The translations under genes were made by a program, and so were the position numbers. Under the pieces are notes generated by a model, which saw nothing but the letters and a program-made list of their open reading frames with translations, made no database searches and was not told where the DNA came from. From an uncultured Eggerthellaceae bacterium (GTDB lineage: Bacteria > Actinomycetota > Coriobacteriia > Coriobacteriales > Eggerthellaceae): DNA of 64,000 bases. Where the stretch lies: assembly GCA_934617065.1 (NCBI GenBank), contig CAKTTY010000004.1:1-64000 (forward strand). The letters run 5' to 3'. This document shows positions 1-9,584 of the stretch, one piece after another. The stretch's first letter is position 1; every line of letters starts with the position of its first letter.

Positions 1-79
1 GCTCGACGGACTCCTTGCTGTACATGCGAACTCCAATCCGGACCCTCCAAGGTCCAACTTTTCGTCCGCATCCCCAAGC

Positions 80-128
80 AATCCCTAATCGCAAAAAAGT
101 TGCAATTCTGGTCGTTTTTTTGTTTTTG
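80..128 (+). repeat. Dispersed intergenic repeat, copy 1
   Basis: A 26-base core (80-105) starts AATCCCTAATCGC, continues with an A6 run and ends GTTGCAA. It is followed about 10 bases later by a T-rich tail (TTTTTTGTTTTTG). The same core plus tail occurs inverted at 28832-28881 and, with one change in the core, directly at 28973-29021. All three copies are intergenic. It is not a tRNA or a simple terminator; function unknown. Confidence 0.7.
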
Positions 129-311
129 GTTCTTGGTCGGCTTCGGGACGGTGCCGAGGTGGGATAGGCCCGATGTGGCGCACGGGCAGATGATAATCCG
201 AATATACATCGCAGAAACGAATGTCGGCTTATCCCTTATTGGAATGAGGTCCTTCGAATCATCTTCGTTGCTTCCGTTCTGCAAGGTGTCTGGGGTTCAA
301 CTTGCGCGCGG

Positions 312-317
312 TATAAT
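312..317 (+). promoter_or_regulatory. Probable polA -10 box
   Basis: A perfect TATAAT lies 30 bases upstream of the polA start codon. No good -35 hexamer stands at the usual 16-18 base spacing, so only the -10 element is claimed. Confidence 0.5.
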
Positions 318-346
318 CGTTACGTTCAAACATGAAAGGAATTCCT

Positions 347-2965
347 ATGCCTAAAACCGTTGCTGTGATTGACGGAAACTCTTTGATGCATCGTGCATAT
401 CATGCCGTTCCGCCAACCATGACGGCACCCGACGGTACTCCTACTAACGCAGCATTCGGATTCCTTTCCATGTTGCTGAAATTCATCGAAATGGAGCAAC
501 CCGACGCTTTGGTCTGCGCGTTTGATAAGGGTCGTCCTAAGTTCCGCATGGAGGCGCTTGAGCAGTACAAGGCGCAGCGACCTCCTATGGACGAAGAACT
601 GAAGGCCCAGTTCCCCGTTATCGAAAACCTATTAGTTTCCATGAACGTGCCGGTTGTGGCGCTTCCCGGTTGGGAGGGCGACGACATCCTGGGTACCGTT
701 GCTGCGCGTGATGAGGAACTGGGCTATAGGACGCTTTTGGTCACGGGAGACAAAGATGCCTATCAGCTGGCCAGCGACCTAACGAAAATCGTAACCACTA
801 AGCGTGGAATTACCGATGTGGTCATTTACGGCCCCGAAGAAGTGGAGGAGCGCTACGGTGTAACGCCTGCTCAGTTTACGGATTTTTTGGGTCTCAAAGG
901 CGACAAGGCCGATAACATCCCCGGTGTTCCTGGCATCGGTGATAAAAAGGCCGCCTCGATGCTTCAGGCATATGGCAACCTGGAGGGCATCTACGCCAAC
1001 CTTGACAAGTTCAAGGGAAAGCAGTTGGAAAACCTGACTAACTACAAAGATGATGCATTCCTTTCCCGTCAGGTGGCTACTATTGTGCGCGATGCCGATT
1101 TTGAACTCGATCTCGAAACGATCAGCTTCCCAGATTTCGATACGGAGCAGGTTACCAAGGCATTCACCGATGTGCGTATGATGGCCCATCTGGCAAAGAT
1201 CCTGAAGCTCCAGGGGGGTGAAGCTGCTTCCATCGATTTGGGCTCTTGGGATGATTTCGTTGAAGGCGATGAAGCAAAGGCAGCTATCGAACTGCCTGCA
1301 GAGGGCTACGTACCAGTTGCGTGGGCTCTTGATCCTCAAGCATCGCTTTTTGGCGACGGGCTGACTTTGGCAGTGAACCTGGGGGATTCAACGGCGCTCT
1401 TCCATGATGAGGAAGCCAAAGAGGCGCTTGCTTTCCTTGTCCGCGAACGAGAAATCGCCGCAGCAGATGCAAAGTCATTGCTTCAAGTGGTGTTCCCCGC
1501 CGATACCGCACAAGATTCTCTTGTTTCCTGTGGAGAAATACTCGATGCGCATATGTTCGATGTAACCCTTGCCGCCTACGTTGCCGATTCCAATAACGGT
1601 GCAGCTACTTTGAATGCCCTTATGGAGCGCTATGCAGGCGCGGTGCTCCCCGACGAAAAGGATCCGCAAAAACAAGTGGCGCTGCAGGCTGCTGCGATTG
1701 GCGCCTTGGTAGACCCTTTGGCTCAAGAGCTTGAAAAAGAGGGCGCTCGCAAGGTCTATGACGCTATCGATCTGCCGTTGGTTGGTGTGCTCGCTTGCAT
1801 GGAGCGCACGGGAGCGGCTTTGGACGTTGATCACCTGAAAGCCTTGAACGAAAGCACCGGCGCCGAAGTCGATCGTCTGCGTGCGGCGATTTATGCCTCG
1901 GCAGGGCATGAGTTCAATGTTGATTCCCCAAAGCAGCTCTCAGAGGTGCTGTTCGACGAATTGGGTCTGACTCCGAAGAAAAAGACGCGAAGCGGTTATT
2001 CCACCAACGCTTCTGTCCTGAAAGAGCTAACCGACGAACATGAGCTTCCTGGCCTTATGCTGGAATATCGCGAATACGCGAAGATCAAATCGACGTACAT
2101 CGATGCCCTGCCGCGTATGCGAGCTGAAGACGGGCGTGTCCACACATCGTTCAATGAGATGGTTACCACCACTGGCCGCCTTTCCTCTTCTGATCCGAAT
2201 TTGCAGAATATTCCGGTTCGCACCGATTTTGGACGCCAGATAAGAACCTGCTTTGTGCCTCTCAATGAGGGAGAAGTCTTCGTTTCTGCCGATTATTCCC
2301 AGATCGAATTGCGCCTTTTGGCGCACCTTTCAGGGGATGAGCATCTTATTGCCTCATTCAATTCCGGTGAGGATTTTCACGCCAGCACGGCTTCGCGCGT
2401 GTTCGGCGTCCCGATGAGCGATGTTACGCCGCAGATGCGTAGTCGAGCAAAAGCGGTGAACTTCGGCATTGTGTACGGTCAGCAGGCCTATGGCCTTTCG
2501 CAGTCGCTTCATATCCCGTTCTATGAAGCGAAAGAAATGATCGATCGCTATTTCGAGGTTCATCCTGGCGTGCGTACGTATCTCGATGACGTGGTAGCGC
2601 AGGCCCACAAAGATGGCTATGCCACCACCTTGTTCGGCCGCCGTCGGTATATCCCCGAGCTGAAAGCCAAGAATGCCGCCCAGCGTGGTTTTGGCGAGCG
2701 TACGGCGATGAACCATCCTATGCAGGGTACCGCCGCCGACATTATCAAGCTTGCCATGCGTCAGGTGCAAGATGAGCTTGTAATGCGAGATCTTGGCACG
2801 AGGCTCATGCTTCAGGTGCACGACGAACTTGACCTTTCGGTGCCCGAGTCGGAAGTGGAAGAGGTTTCGGATCTTCTGACAAGCGTGATGGAATCGGTCG
2901 TTGAGTTGTCAGTTCCGTTGTTGGTTGATGTGTCGGCTGGCGCCAACTGGGCTGAGGCTCATTAG
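347..2965 (+). CDS. polA: DNA polymerase I
   Basis: Family A DNA polymerase that fills gaps and removes RNA primers during lagging-strand synthesis and excision repair. Residues 1 to about 290 form the 5'-3' nuclease (VIDGNSLMHRAYHA; GDKADNIPGVPGIG helix-hairpin-helix). The polymerase part carries motif A DYSQIELRLLAHLSGD (near 648), motif B RSRAKAVNFGIVYG (near 697) and motif C QVHDEL (near 823). The middle domain corresponds to the 3'-5' proofreading exonuclease, but the acidic FDTET-type motif is replaced by sequence around VAWALDPQASLFGDG, so proofreading is probably lost, as in Taq and Bacillus enzymes. The ATG at 347 is preferred over 332 because AAAGGA at 335-340 is correctly spaced for it. 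Length 872 aa is normal. It converges on cydC with a 48-base gap. Confidence 0.97.
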   Translation: MPKTVAVIDGNSLMHRAYHAVPPTMTAPDGTPTNAAFGFLSMLLKFIEMEQPDALVCAFDKGRPKFRMEALEQYKAQRPPMDEELKAQFPVIENLLVSMNVPVVALPGWEGDDILGTVAARDEELGYRTLLVTGDKDAYQLASDLTKIVTTKRGITDVVIYGPEEVEERYGVTPAQFTDFLGLKGDKADNIPGVPGIGDKKAASMLQAYGNLEGIYANLDKFKGKQLENLTNYKDDAFLSRQVATIVRDADFELDLETISFPDFDTEQVTKAFTDVRMMAHLAKILKLQGGEAASIDLGSWDDFVEGDEAKAAIELPAEGYVPVAWALDPQASLFGDGLTLAVNLGDSTALFHDEEAKEALAFLVREREIAAADAKSLLQVVFPADTAQDSLVSCGEILDAHMFDVTLAAYVADSNNGAATLNALMERYAGAVLPDEKDPQKQVALQAAAIGALVDPLAQELEKEGARKVYDAIDLPLVGVLACMERTGAALDVDHLKALNESTGAEVDRLRAAIYASAGHEFNVDSPKQLSEVLFDELGLTPKKKTRSGYSTNASVLKELTDEHELPGLMLEYREYAKIKSTYIDALPRMRAEDGRVHTSFNEMVTTTGRLSSSDPNLQNIPVRTDFGRQIRTCFVPLNEGEVFVSADYSQIELRLLAHLSGDEHLIASFNSGEDFHASTASRVFGVPMSDVTPQMRSRAKAVNFGIVYGQQAYGLSQSLHIPFYEAKEMIDRYFEVHPGVRTYLDDVVAQAHKDGYATTLFGRRRYIPELKAKNAAQRGFGERTAMNHPMQGTAADIIKLAMRQVQDELVMRDLGTRLMLQVHDELDLSVPESEVEEVSDLLTSVMESVVELSVPLLVDVSAGANWAEAH

Positions 2966-3013
2966 GGGGGTATCGCTTTTATAGCGTCCGCGATCTCGTT
3001 CCTATTGATTCGC

Positions 3014-4792
3014 CTAAAACCCCTGTTCGAGTTCGAGGAGTGCTCGGTAGTGCTGGTTGCTGCGCTCGAGTTCTTCCGGTGCCCCGTCAAGAACTATGCG
3101 GCCGTTTTCCAGGAACAGCACGCGATCCATGTCCGATACCCCTTGGAGGTGATGGGTGATTAGGACCACCGTTTTGCCTGCAAGTACTTCGAACATGGTG
3201 TCCAGCACCTCGTGTTCGGTGCGGGGATCGAGACTTACCGTTGGTTCGTCGAGGATGACAATAGGCGCATCCTGCAAAAGGATGCGTGCCAGGGCAACGC
3301 GATGACGCTCGCCGCCCGAGAAGCGCAATCCCGCTTCATCGAGTACGGTGTCGAGACCTTTCGGCAATCGCGCAAGCAGTTTTTTCAAGCCGACGCGCTC
3401 AAGAGCGCGTTCGAGCTCCTCGTCGCTTGCTTGGGGCTTGGCTATAAGCAGATTGTTGCGCAGGGTGTCGTTGAACAGGTACGTAGCCTGCTGACAGACG
3501 CCGAACATCCGAGGCGCATCGCCCCCAAGCTCCGAGCAGGGAAGCCCTCCAACGGTGATGCTGCCTGATGTCGGGGTGAGGTCTCCGCGCAGCAGATGCG
3601 CGAGGGTGGTTTTCCCCGATCCGCTTTTGCCAAGGAGTGCAAGATGCTGCCCCGGCGAAAGGGAGAGGCTGATTCCACAAATCGTGGAGGACTGGCCAGG
3701 GTAGGCGAATTCAACGTCTTTTAGCTCGACAACTGGGTGCTTCAGGCCAAGGTCGATGTTTTGTGTGTGCTTGGATTCCGGGCTGGTTCCCGTTTCCCCT
3801 TCAACGGGTAGGGAAAGATCGTTGAGCCGCGCTATGGAGTCGAAGTGCCCCTGGGCTTGCGTTGCGGCAACGGGCATTACCGCGAAAGCATCAATAAGGG
3901 GGAAGGCCCCCAGCGCAAAAGCCAGAATCCAATTTGCCTGTCCTCCCCGCATCCCGCCAAAGGTGATTGTCGCCCAGCATATGAGGGCAATGATGGCGCA
4001 TGCGAATAGTGCTTGTTGGGCCAGGTCGCGCTTGCGATCGAAGGCGTGCGCTTGAGCTTTTAAGCGGTTGAGGTCTTCCTGTCCGTTTTCGCATTGCGCC
4101 AAGAAATCGGCTTTTCTGCCCGAAAGCGCCCAGTCGGTGATTCCTAGGATGTTGTCGGCATAGGCAGCGTAGCGTTTTGCGGCAAGCTCTTTTGCCATCG
4201 ATTGACGCTTGCCGTTGATGCTCACTGAAACCGCGGGAACAACAAAGAGTTCGAGCGATACGAAGACAAAGCACGCCAAGCATGCGAGGGGCGAAAAGCA
4301 ACCGAACAGAACACATAGCCCCACGCCAGCTGCTAGGGCTATTGCGGTTGGGAAAACGCAGCGGAGATAGAGGTTCTGGATATGCTCAACGTCTTCCGCC
4401 AGAAGCCCTAGGGCATCGCCAAGGCGGTGGCTGGCACGGAAGAAAACACCTTCTGCATCAAAGGATCGGTAGAGCTGCTTGCGAAGATTCGAAGTGAATC
4501 GCAGCACCCAATCGTGGCTCGCTAAGCGTTCGCAGTAACGCAGAATGGGTTTTCCCACGCCGAATACCCGCACGCAAAGCAAGGGTGTGCCCAGCATCAA
4601 AACCGAATACGGCATTTCGGCAGAGCCGGCAATGAGCCATCCTGAAGTGAACATAAGTCCAGCGGCGAAAAGAACTGTGCAACAGCCCAGAACAAGAGCC
4701 AGTGCGAGGATTTTGCGATAGCGGCCCAGATAGGGTTTAACCCACGCATCGCGCTTAAGCAGGGCGATCGTTTCTTTCAGGCTGCTACTCAT
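3014..4792 (-). CDS. cydC: Heterodimeric ABC exporter subunit CydC (cytochrome bd assembly)
   Basis: Half-transporter of the CydDC type, which exports low-molecular-weight thiols (cysteine, glutathione in E. coli) and is required for cytochrome bd assembly. The N-terminal half has six predicted membrane helices. The nucleotide-binding domain shows Walker A LLGKSGSGKTTLAH (near residue 390), signature LRFSGGERHRVALARIL (near 487) and Walker B IVILDEPTVSLD (near 512), all with canonical residues. Its ATG overlaps the end of cydD by 8 bases and is preceded by GGAGGG, so the two are translationally coupled. The position after cydAB and cydD makes the CydC assignment firmer than homology alone. 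Length 592 aa is usual. Confidence 0.9.
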   Translation of the reverse strand: MSSSLKETIALLKRDAWVKPYLGRYRKILALALVLGCCTVLFAAGLMFTSGWLIAGSAEMPYSVLMLGTPLLCVRVFGVGKPILRYCERLASHDWVLRFTSNLRKQLYRSFDAEGVFFRASHRLGDALGLLAEDVEHIQNLYLRCVFPTAIALAAGVGLCVLFGCFSPLACLACFVFVSLELFVVPAVSVSINGKRQSMAKELAAKRYAAYADNILGITDWALSGRKADFLAQCENGQEDLNRLKAQAHAFDRKRDLAQQALFACAIIALICWATITFGGMRGGQANWILAFALGAFPLIDAFAVMPVAATQAQGHFDSIARLNDLSLPVEGETGTSPESKHTQNIDLGLKHPVVELKDVEFAYPGQSSTICGISLSLSPGQHLALLGKSGSGKTTLAHLLRGDLTPTSGSITVGGLPCSELGGDAPRMFGVCQQATYLFNDTLRNNLLIAKPQASDEELERALERVGLKKLLARLPKGLDTVLDEAGLRFSGGERHRVALARILLQDAPIVILDEPTVSLDPRTEHEVLDTMFEVLAGKTVVLITHHLQGVSDMDRVLFLENGRIVLDGAPEELERSNQHYRALLELEQGF

Positions 4793-6539
4793 CGCTACCC
4801 TCCTTCTTGCGGCTTGACAGATAGGTAAAAGAGTTTGCGTTACTCAGCGACTCGAAGGAGCCAAAGCCTCTAACCTGTCCGTCTTCAAGCAGGAGGACCT
4901 CATCCATTTCGCTTAGCCAATGAAGGCGATGGGTTGCAAAGAAAACCAGTTTGTCTTCCATCAGAGGAAGCATGCGCTGTTTGAGTTCCCATTCCGTTTC
5001 AATGTCGAGATGAGCCGTTGGCTCGTCGAACACCAAGACCCGACAGGTTCTATGCAATATCGCACGTGCAAGGGCGACGCGTTGCGACTGTCCGCCGCTC
5101 AACGACCGTCCGCCTTCACCAACAACGGTATCCAATCCTTTGGGCAGTTCGGCAACCAGACTGGTGAGTCCAACCAGTTCAAGCGCGTGGTCAATTTCTT
5201 CTTCGGTTGCATCGGGTTGGTAAAACGTCAGATTGTTTCGGAGGGTGGTGCTGAAAATATGAGGAGATTGGGGCAGATAAGCTACTTGTTTTCTCCAGCT
5301 GGGCATCGAGAGTGTCTCGATTGCGTGGTCGTTGACAACGATGGATCCTTGAGTGGGTTGCAGGACGCCGGCAAGTAGCTGGGCAAGGGTAGTTTTCCCG
5401 CAGCCGGATGGTCCCACGATGCCGTATTTGCGGAAGCCTCCGAAAGAGCAGGAAACGTCTTTCAGAGCTGTTTCCCCCTCATAGGAGAGCCCTATATGTT
5501 CGAGGGTGAGCACGCTGCGCTCTTGCCAAGGCTCTAATTTGGGGGCGTCAACCTGCAATTCAGGCGTGCGGTCTTCTTTCTTCGCTTCGGTTCCAGCGGA
5601 GCCCCCCAATACTTCCAGTACTTGGGTAAGGGTGTTCTTCCCGTTTAACGTAGCGTGGTAATCGGAGGCGAATTCGCGTATTGGGCGAAAATAATCGGGC
5701 ATGATCACCAAGACGAACAGCGCGGGAAGCAGGGTAATGGACCCATCCACCAAGCGAAAGCCGAGCATAACGGCAACTGCTGCGAGGGAAATGGTGGAAA
5801 ATGCGTCAAGCACAGCACCTGAAAGCGTTGCGGTGCGCAGTGTTTTCATCGTTGCTACGCGGAATTGTTCGCTTGTCTCATATACGCGATCGGCTTGTTC
5901 GTTGCTACGGCCGAAATACTTCAGGGTATCGATGCCGCGCAGCGAATCGATGAAATGGTTTGCGAGGCGCTGGTATTCTCGATGCTGTTTGCCGGCTTCT
6001 GCTTGTGCAGTGCTTCCGATAAGAACCATCTGAAGGATGATGGCGGGAAATACCAGAAGCGCAATAAGGGCGGAAACCCAGTCCTGGAAGACGATCACGG
6101 CAAGAAGAACAAAAGGCACCGTGACCAGTGCCACCGTACGAGGTAAAGCGGTGCTCAAATATTGCTCAATGTTGTCGATGCCATCAAGGCAGAGTGTCGA
6201 AGCTGCGCCCGTTCCTAATCTTTGGGCTAAGGGTGAGCCTCCTTCATAGAGACGCTTTGCCAGCTGCTGGCGAAACTCTTCAGTGCGCGCCGCCGCAAAG
6301 AGCTCGAGCTGCTTGGCCTGAATGGTGCTGACTGCCTGTTTTCCGATGAAGCAGAGCGCAAAGGCGCCAAGCTGAGCTGCGACGTTGGAGAGGGCGTTTC
6401 CTTCCCAAAGAAGGGTCAAGGCCCATGCCAGGGTTGCGGCTTGACCCACCATGAATGCCGCCAGAAGAAGGGAGGTGGCAATGCACCAGGCGATAGCGCT
6501 CTTTGCGCCGGGAAGGGTAAAGAGCCTCTTATCGAACAT
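4785..6539 (-). CDS. cydD: Heterodimeric ABC exporter subunit CydD (cytochrome bd assembly)
   Basis: Partner of CydC in the thiol exporter needed to make active cytochrome bd. An N-terminal membrane domain of about 330 residues is followed by an ATPase domain with Walker A IVGPSGCGKTTLAQ (near 380), signature SLSGGQSQRVALARA (near 480) and Walker B VLVFDEPTAHLD. I start it at the ATG giving MFDKRLFT (584 aa) because AAAGGAGG lies directly upstream; an in-frame ATG five codons earlier lies before that Shine-Dalgarno sequence. It follows cydB after about 125 bases that contain a GC-rich hairpin. Confidence 0.9.
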   Translation of the reverse strand: MFDKRLFTLPGAKSAIAWCIATSLLLAAFMVGQAATLAWALTLLWEGNALSNVAAQLGAFALCFIGKQAVSTIQAKQLELFAAARTEEFRQQLAKRLYEGGSPLAQRLGTGAASTLCLDGIDNIEQYLSTALPRTVALVTVPFVLLAVIVFQDWVSALIALLVFPAIILQMVLIGSTAQAEAGKQHREYQRLANHFIDSLRGIDTLKYFGRSNEQADRVYETSEQFRVATMKTLRTATLSGAVLDAFSTISLAAVAVMLGFRLVDGSITLLPALFVLVIMPDYFRPIREFASDYHATLNGKNTLTQVLEVLGGSAGTEAKKEDRTPELQVDAPKLEPWQERSVLTLEHIGLSYEGETALKDVSCSFGGFRKYGIVGPSGCGKTTLAQLLAGVLQPTQGSIVVNDHAIETLSMPSWRKQVAYLPQSPHIFSTTLRNNLTFYQPDATEEEIDHALELVGLTSLVAELPKGLDTVVGEGGRSLSGGQSQRVALARAILHRTCRVLVFDEPTAHLDIETEWELKQRMLPLMEDKLVFFATHRLHWLSEMDEVLLLEDGQVRGFGSFESLSNANSFTYLSSRKKEGSDE

Positions 6540-6574
6540 GCCTCCTCCTTTCATCTGTAAAGGCAGCGTGTTAT

Positions 6575-6598
6575 GGGGGCGCTGGATACGGCGCCCCC
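6575..6598 (-). terminator. GC-rich hairpin between cydB and cydD
   Basis: Perfect 8-base arms GGGGGCGC (6575-6582) and GCGCCCCC (6591-6598) with an 8-base loop. No T-run follows on the minus strand, so it is more likely an mRNA processing or stability element that lowers cydDC expression relative to cydAB than a full terminator. Confidence 0.4.
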
Positions 6599-6664
6599 TC
6601 TGGCATCTTCAACGAAAACGAAAGCGGCGGCTGCCCCGCTTAGGGTATTTCGCTGCCGCATAGG

Positions 6665-7687
6665 TTAGTATTCGTCGACCTCATCAGCGCTGATGCGTCC
6701 ACGGAAGGTGCGATACACCAGTACGTGATATACCAGCACCAAGGGAAGGCCAATGCAGGTGATGCCCGTCATCCATGCGAGGGCCAAATCGGAAGAAGCG
6801 GCATTTGCGATGGTGATGCTCGTGCCCGTTGTGGCAACAACCAGGGCGGGGAACATCGAGGCTGCGAACAGTACCACCAGGAGCAGAGCCGATGCGCTGC
6901 TTGCCAGGAATGGAAGAAGGTCATTGTCCGTTTCCCTGGAGGCCAAGAAGAGCGCTATCAGTGCGGCAACCACGCCCGCGCAGGCAACCGAGCGCAGCGT
7001 TCCAAGGGCAGGGTCGAGGGTGGGCGCAATGCCCATCAGGGCGTATGCACTTACGGCAACGAATAGTGCCATGGTTATGCAGGCCAAAGGGCAGCGCAGC
7101 TTGGCGGCGCGCGCCTGCAGGTCAGATGGCTTTTCGGCCTTGAGCGCAATCCAGGTTGCCCCTTGGGTGATGAACACCGAAAGGCCTAGAAGCCCGCACA
7201 GAAGCGTGAAGGGGGTGATGAGCCCCAGAAGCGGAACGCCCGCATAATCGCCGTTGGGGTCAAGGGGGATGCCGGCGTATACGTTGCCGATGGCTACGCC
7301 GAACAACAGGGCAGGCAAGAGCGACCCAATAAAGAACAGGGCGTCCCAAATCTTGCCCCATTTGGGGTCATGGGCGCGATATTCGAGAGATACAGCTCGG
7401 ACGATCAACCCGAATAGCACCAGCATGATGGCCAGATAGAAGCCTGAAAACGTAGTAGCGTATGCCGGGGCAAATGCAGCGAACAGTGCGCCGCCAGCAG
7501 TGAGGAGCCACACCTCGTTGCCGTCCCAAGTCGGGCCGATGGCTCGACGCACTATGGCTTTTTCATTTTCGTCTTTTGCGATAAAGGGCGAAAGGATGCC
7601 GGCGCCCAAATCAAATCCATCGAGGATGAAATAGCCCGCGATAAGCACAGCTATCAGGGCAAACCAAAGGATTCCCAATGCGGTCAT
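6665..7687 (-). CDS. cydB: Cytochrome bd quinol oxidase subunit II
   Basis: Membrane subunit of cytochrome bd, the high-affinity terminal oxidase that transfers electrons from quinol to O2. The sequence starts MTALGILWFALIAVLIAGYF and continues with LDGFDLGAGIL and GPTWDGNEVWLLTAGGALFA, all characteristic of CydB; about nine hydrophobic helices are visible. Length 340 aa is normal. The start codon lies 2 bases after the cydA stop, so both subunits are made from one message. In an otherwise anaerobic genome the enzyme probably protects oxygen-sensitive proteins or supports micro-oxic respiration. Confidence 0.96.
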   Translation of the reverse strand: MTALGILWFALIAVLIAGYFILDGFDLGAGILSPFIAKDENEKAIVRRAIGPTWDGNEVWLLTAGGALFAAFAPAYATTFSGFYLAIMLVLFGLIVRAVSLEYRAHDPKWGKIWDALFFIGSLLPALLFGVAIGNVYAGIPLDPNGDYAGVPLLGLITPFTLLCGLLGLSVFITQGATWIALKAEKPSDLQARAAKLRCPLACITMALFVAVSAYALMGIAPTLDPALGTLRSVACAGVVAALIALFLASRETDNDLLPFLASSASALLLVVLFAASMFPALVVATTGTSITIANAASSDLALAWMTGITCIGLPLVLVYHVLVYRTFRGRISADEVDEY

Positions 7688-7689
7688 GA

Positions 7690-9168
7690 CTACTCACCTG
7701 CCTTTCCGATAGAGGCTTCAACGTTGCCATTGCTGCTATTGCCCGTTTTGCGAGCGGTTTCATTGCTTGCTTCGCCGCTCTCGTCGATACGCGGGCCAAC
7801 TTTAATAAGGTGGATAACGATACGTGCCCATCCGATGATCAAGAACAGGTAGATAAGCAGGAACAGCGCCAGCGTGATGGCAAGTTCGGGAGAGGTTACC
7901 GATGCGGAAGAAGAGGCTTGCGTGAGCAGGCTTACGCCCTCGGGGCTGCTGGTGGCGGGGTACACCACCCATGGTTGACGGCCGATTTCCGCAGTGAACC
8001 AACCTGCTTCGATGGCCAAGAAGGGGAACAGGGGCGAAGCGATTGCCAGGTTCTGCAGCCAGCGCATCGAGACGATGCGCCCCTTACGGAACGTGAAGAC
8101 GAAGGCTAACAGGGTGGTAAGTGCAATAAGCCCGAACATTGCCACCATCAGGTGATAGCTTTGGAACACGGTATTCACGGGGAGCTTCGAGATGGTTTCT
8201 TCGGTGAAATCAGATCCATAAACGCCGCTCTTTGCCAGGTCGTTGAGACCAGGATATTCCGTATCGAATGATCCAGAAGCCAAGAAAGAAGTGCCACCTG
8301 GTATGGCGATGGGGGTAATCACCTTTTGGGACGCTTCGTCAACCCAGCCTACTGCATACAGCGGCATGGCTTCTCCGTTGTAGGCGCCTTCCATCATGGC
8401 GAACTTTGTAGGCTGCTCTTCAGCCACTGCCACGGCGGATTGGTGGGCGAATACCACCATAAGGCAGGTTGTGCACAGGGCAACAACGGAAGCAACACGC
8501 ACCGTCTTCATGGCGAATTCGGTGTGAAGGCCCTTCTTCAGATACCACGCGGCAATGGCAAGCGCCGTGAATGCGCCCATGATGAGCAGGGCATCTACCG
8601 TATGGAAATAGCGGGGAGCCGTGGTTGCGTTGAACGCAGCATCAAGGAAGTTGGTCAGGAGTGCCTGGGTGCCGTCTGCGGAAAGCTCGGCGCCTGCCGG
8701 AGTTTGCATCCATGAGTTGGCGATGATGATCCACAGCGCAGAGAGGCACGAACCCAGCCAAACAAGCCAGGCGGAAACAAGGTAGAATTTGCCGCTTACC
8801 TTCTTGCGCCCGAACAGGAGCACGCCAAGGAATACCGATTCCAGGAAAAAGGCGAGCAGCGCTTCTGCCGCCAACGGTGCACCGAAGATGTCACCCACGA
8901 AACGCGCGTAATCGGCCCAGTTGGTGCCGAACGAGAATTCCATGGTGATGCCGGTTGCAACACCTAGGGCGAAGGTTGCCGTGAATACCTTGATCCAGAA
9001 ACGGGATGCGGCAGCATCTTCAGCGCTTTGGGATCGATAGTACTTGGTCTCGAAAATCGCCACAATAAGGCCTAAGCCAATAGAGAGCGGCACAAACACA
9101 TAGTGGTACATAGCCGTGAGCGCAAACTGAATGCGTGCAAGCAGTACCGGGTCGGTGAGGAATTCCAT
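7690..9168 (-). CDS. cydA: Cytochrome bd quinol oxidase subunit I
   Basis: Haem-bearing subunit (b558, b595, d) of cytochrome bd. Recognisable blocks are LARIQFALTAMYHYVFVPLSIGLG with the N-terminal haem-ligand His, GFSG-type helices, and GWFTAEIGRQPWVVYP near the quinol site. The hydrophilic Q-loop is of intermediate length, and the whole protein (492 aa) is a little shorter than E. coli CydA. I begin at ATG 9168 because AAAAGGAGGTG lies just upstream; an alternative start ten codons earlier lies before that site. First gene of the cydABDC operon. Confidence 0.96.
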   Translation of the reverse strand: MEFLTDPVLLARIQFALTAMYHYVFVPLSIGLGLIVAIFETKYYRSQSAEDAAASRFWIKVFTATFALGVATGITMEFSFGTNWADYARFVGDIFGAPLAAEALLAFFLESVFLGVLLFGRKKVSGKFYLVSAWLVWLGSCLSALWIIIANSWMQTPAGAELSADGTQALLTNFLDAAFNATTAPRYFHTVDALLIMGAFTALAIAAWYLKKGLHTEFAMKTVRVASVVALCTTCLMVVFAHQSAVAVAEEQPTKFAMMEGAYNGEAMPLYAVGWVDEASQKVITPIAIPGGTSFLASGSFDTEYPGLNDLAKSGVYGSDFTEETISKLPVNTVFQSYHLMVAMFGLIALTTLLAFVFTFRKGRIVSMRWLQNLAIASPLFPFLAIEAGWFTAEIGRQPWVVYPATSSPEGVSLLTQASSSASVTSPELAITLALFLLIYLFLIIGWARIVIHLIKVGPRIDESGEASNETARKTGNSSNGNVEASIGKAGE

Positions 9169-9584
9169 TCGCACACCACCTCCTTTTCCACAGCCCATTA
9201 AGAGGCTGTTCTTCTACACAAAACCATCATATCACCTATAGAGGCGCAGGTGAGAGCAAATGGTATAAAAATACTAACAATTATCTGTAGGCGGTTGAGA
9301 CCATTGGTTTAGCAAGGGGCGGGCGGGGCGAGAGGGAGAATGCGACGGGAAGGGTCTTTCTCTTGTTGGCCAATTGTGGAGCGCCTTCACGAAACCTAGG
9401 TTTGTTCTTCCATATCGGGCGGTTTCTGGTATCATTCAACAGGTTGCACGAAAGGTGCAGCTTAGGAATAAGTGCGATGATACGCGGAGACGGTGCATAC
9501 GTTGCAACGAAAGGTGCTTTCGTTGACTTGCTACGGTCACGCTGATAAGCTATCGCCTTGCGTTTATTTCAAATAAGGAGAATT
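9169..9584. other. Divergent intergenic region cydA / rplU with candidate L21 leader
   Basis: About 400 bases serve as the control region for cydABDC (minus) and rplU-rpmA (plus). On the minus strand a TATGAT-like -10 lies some 60 bases before cydA. On the plus side two small hairpins (9445-9459 and 9505-9525) share the sequence CGAAAGGTGC and precede the rplU ribosome binding site AAGGAG. No protein gene is visible. Confidence 0.5.
9445..9525 (+). promoter_or_regulatory. Candidate 5' leader structure of rplU
   Basis: Hairpin one is TGCAC-GAAAG-GTGCA (9445-9459). Hairpin two has a perfect 9-base stem CAACGAAAG / CTTTCGTTG with loop GTG (9505-9525). Both lie 60-140 bases upstream of rplU, where autoregulatory leaders of L21 operons occur in other bacteria. 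The match to any known leader class has not been tested. Confidence 0.4.

Larger units (their letters stand above)
1..346. other. Intergenic region upstream of polA
   Basis: No convincing gene is visible in this stretch. It holds one copy of a T-rich dispersed repeat (about 80-128) and a likely polA promoter near 312. The first 75 bases could be the flank of a gene lying outside the window, but I see no frame that argues for it. Confidence 0.5.

Noticed and set aside
9169-9584. Riboswitch before rplU
   Set aside because: The hairpins are simple and do not match the layout of any riboswitch class I know; listed only as a candidate protein-binding leader.
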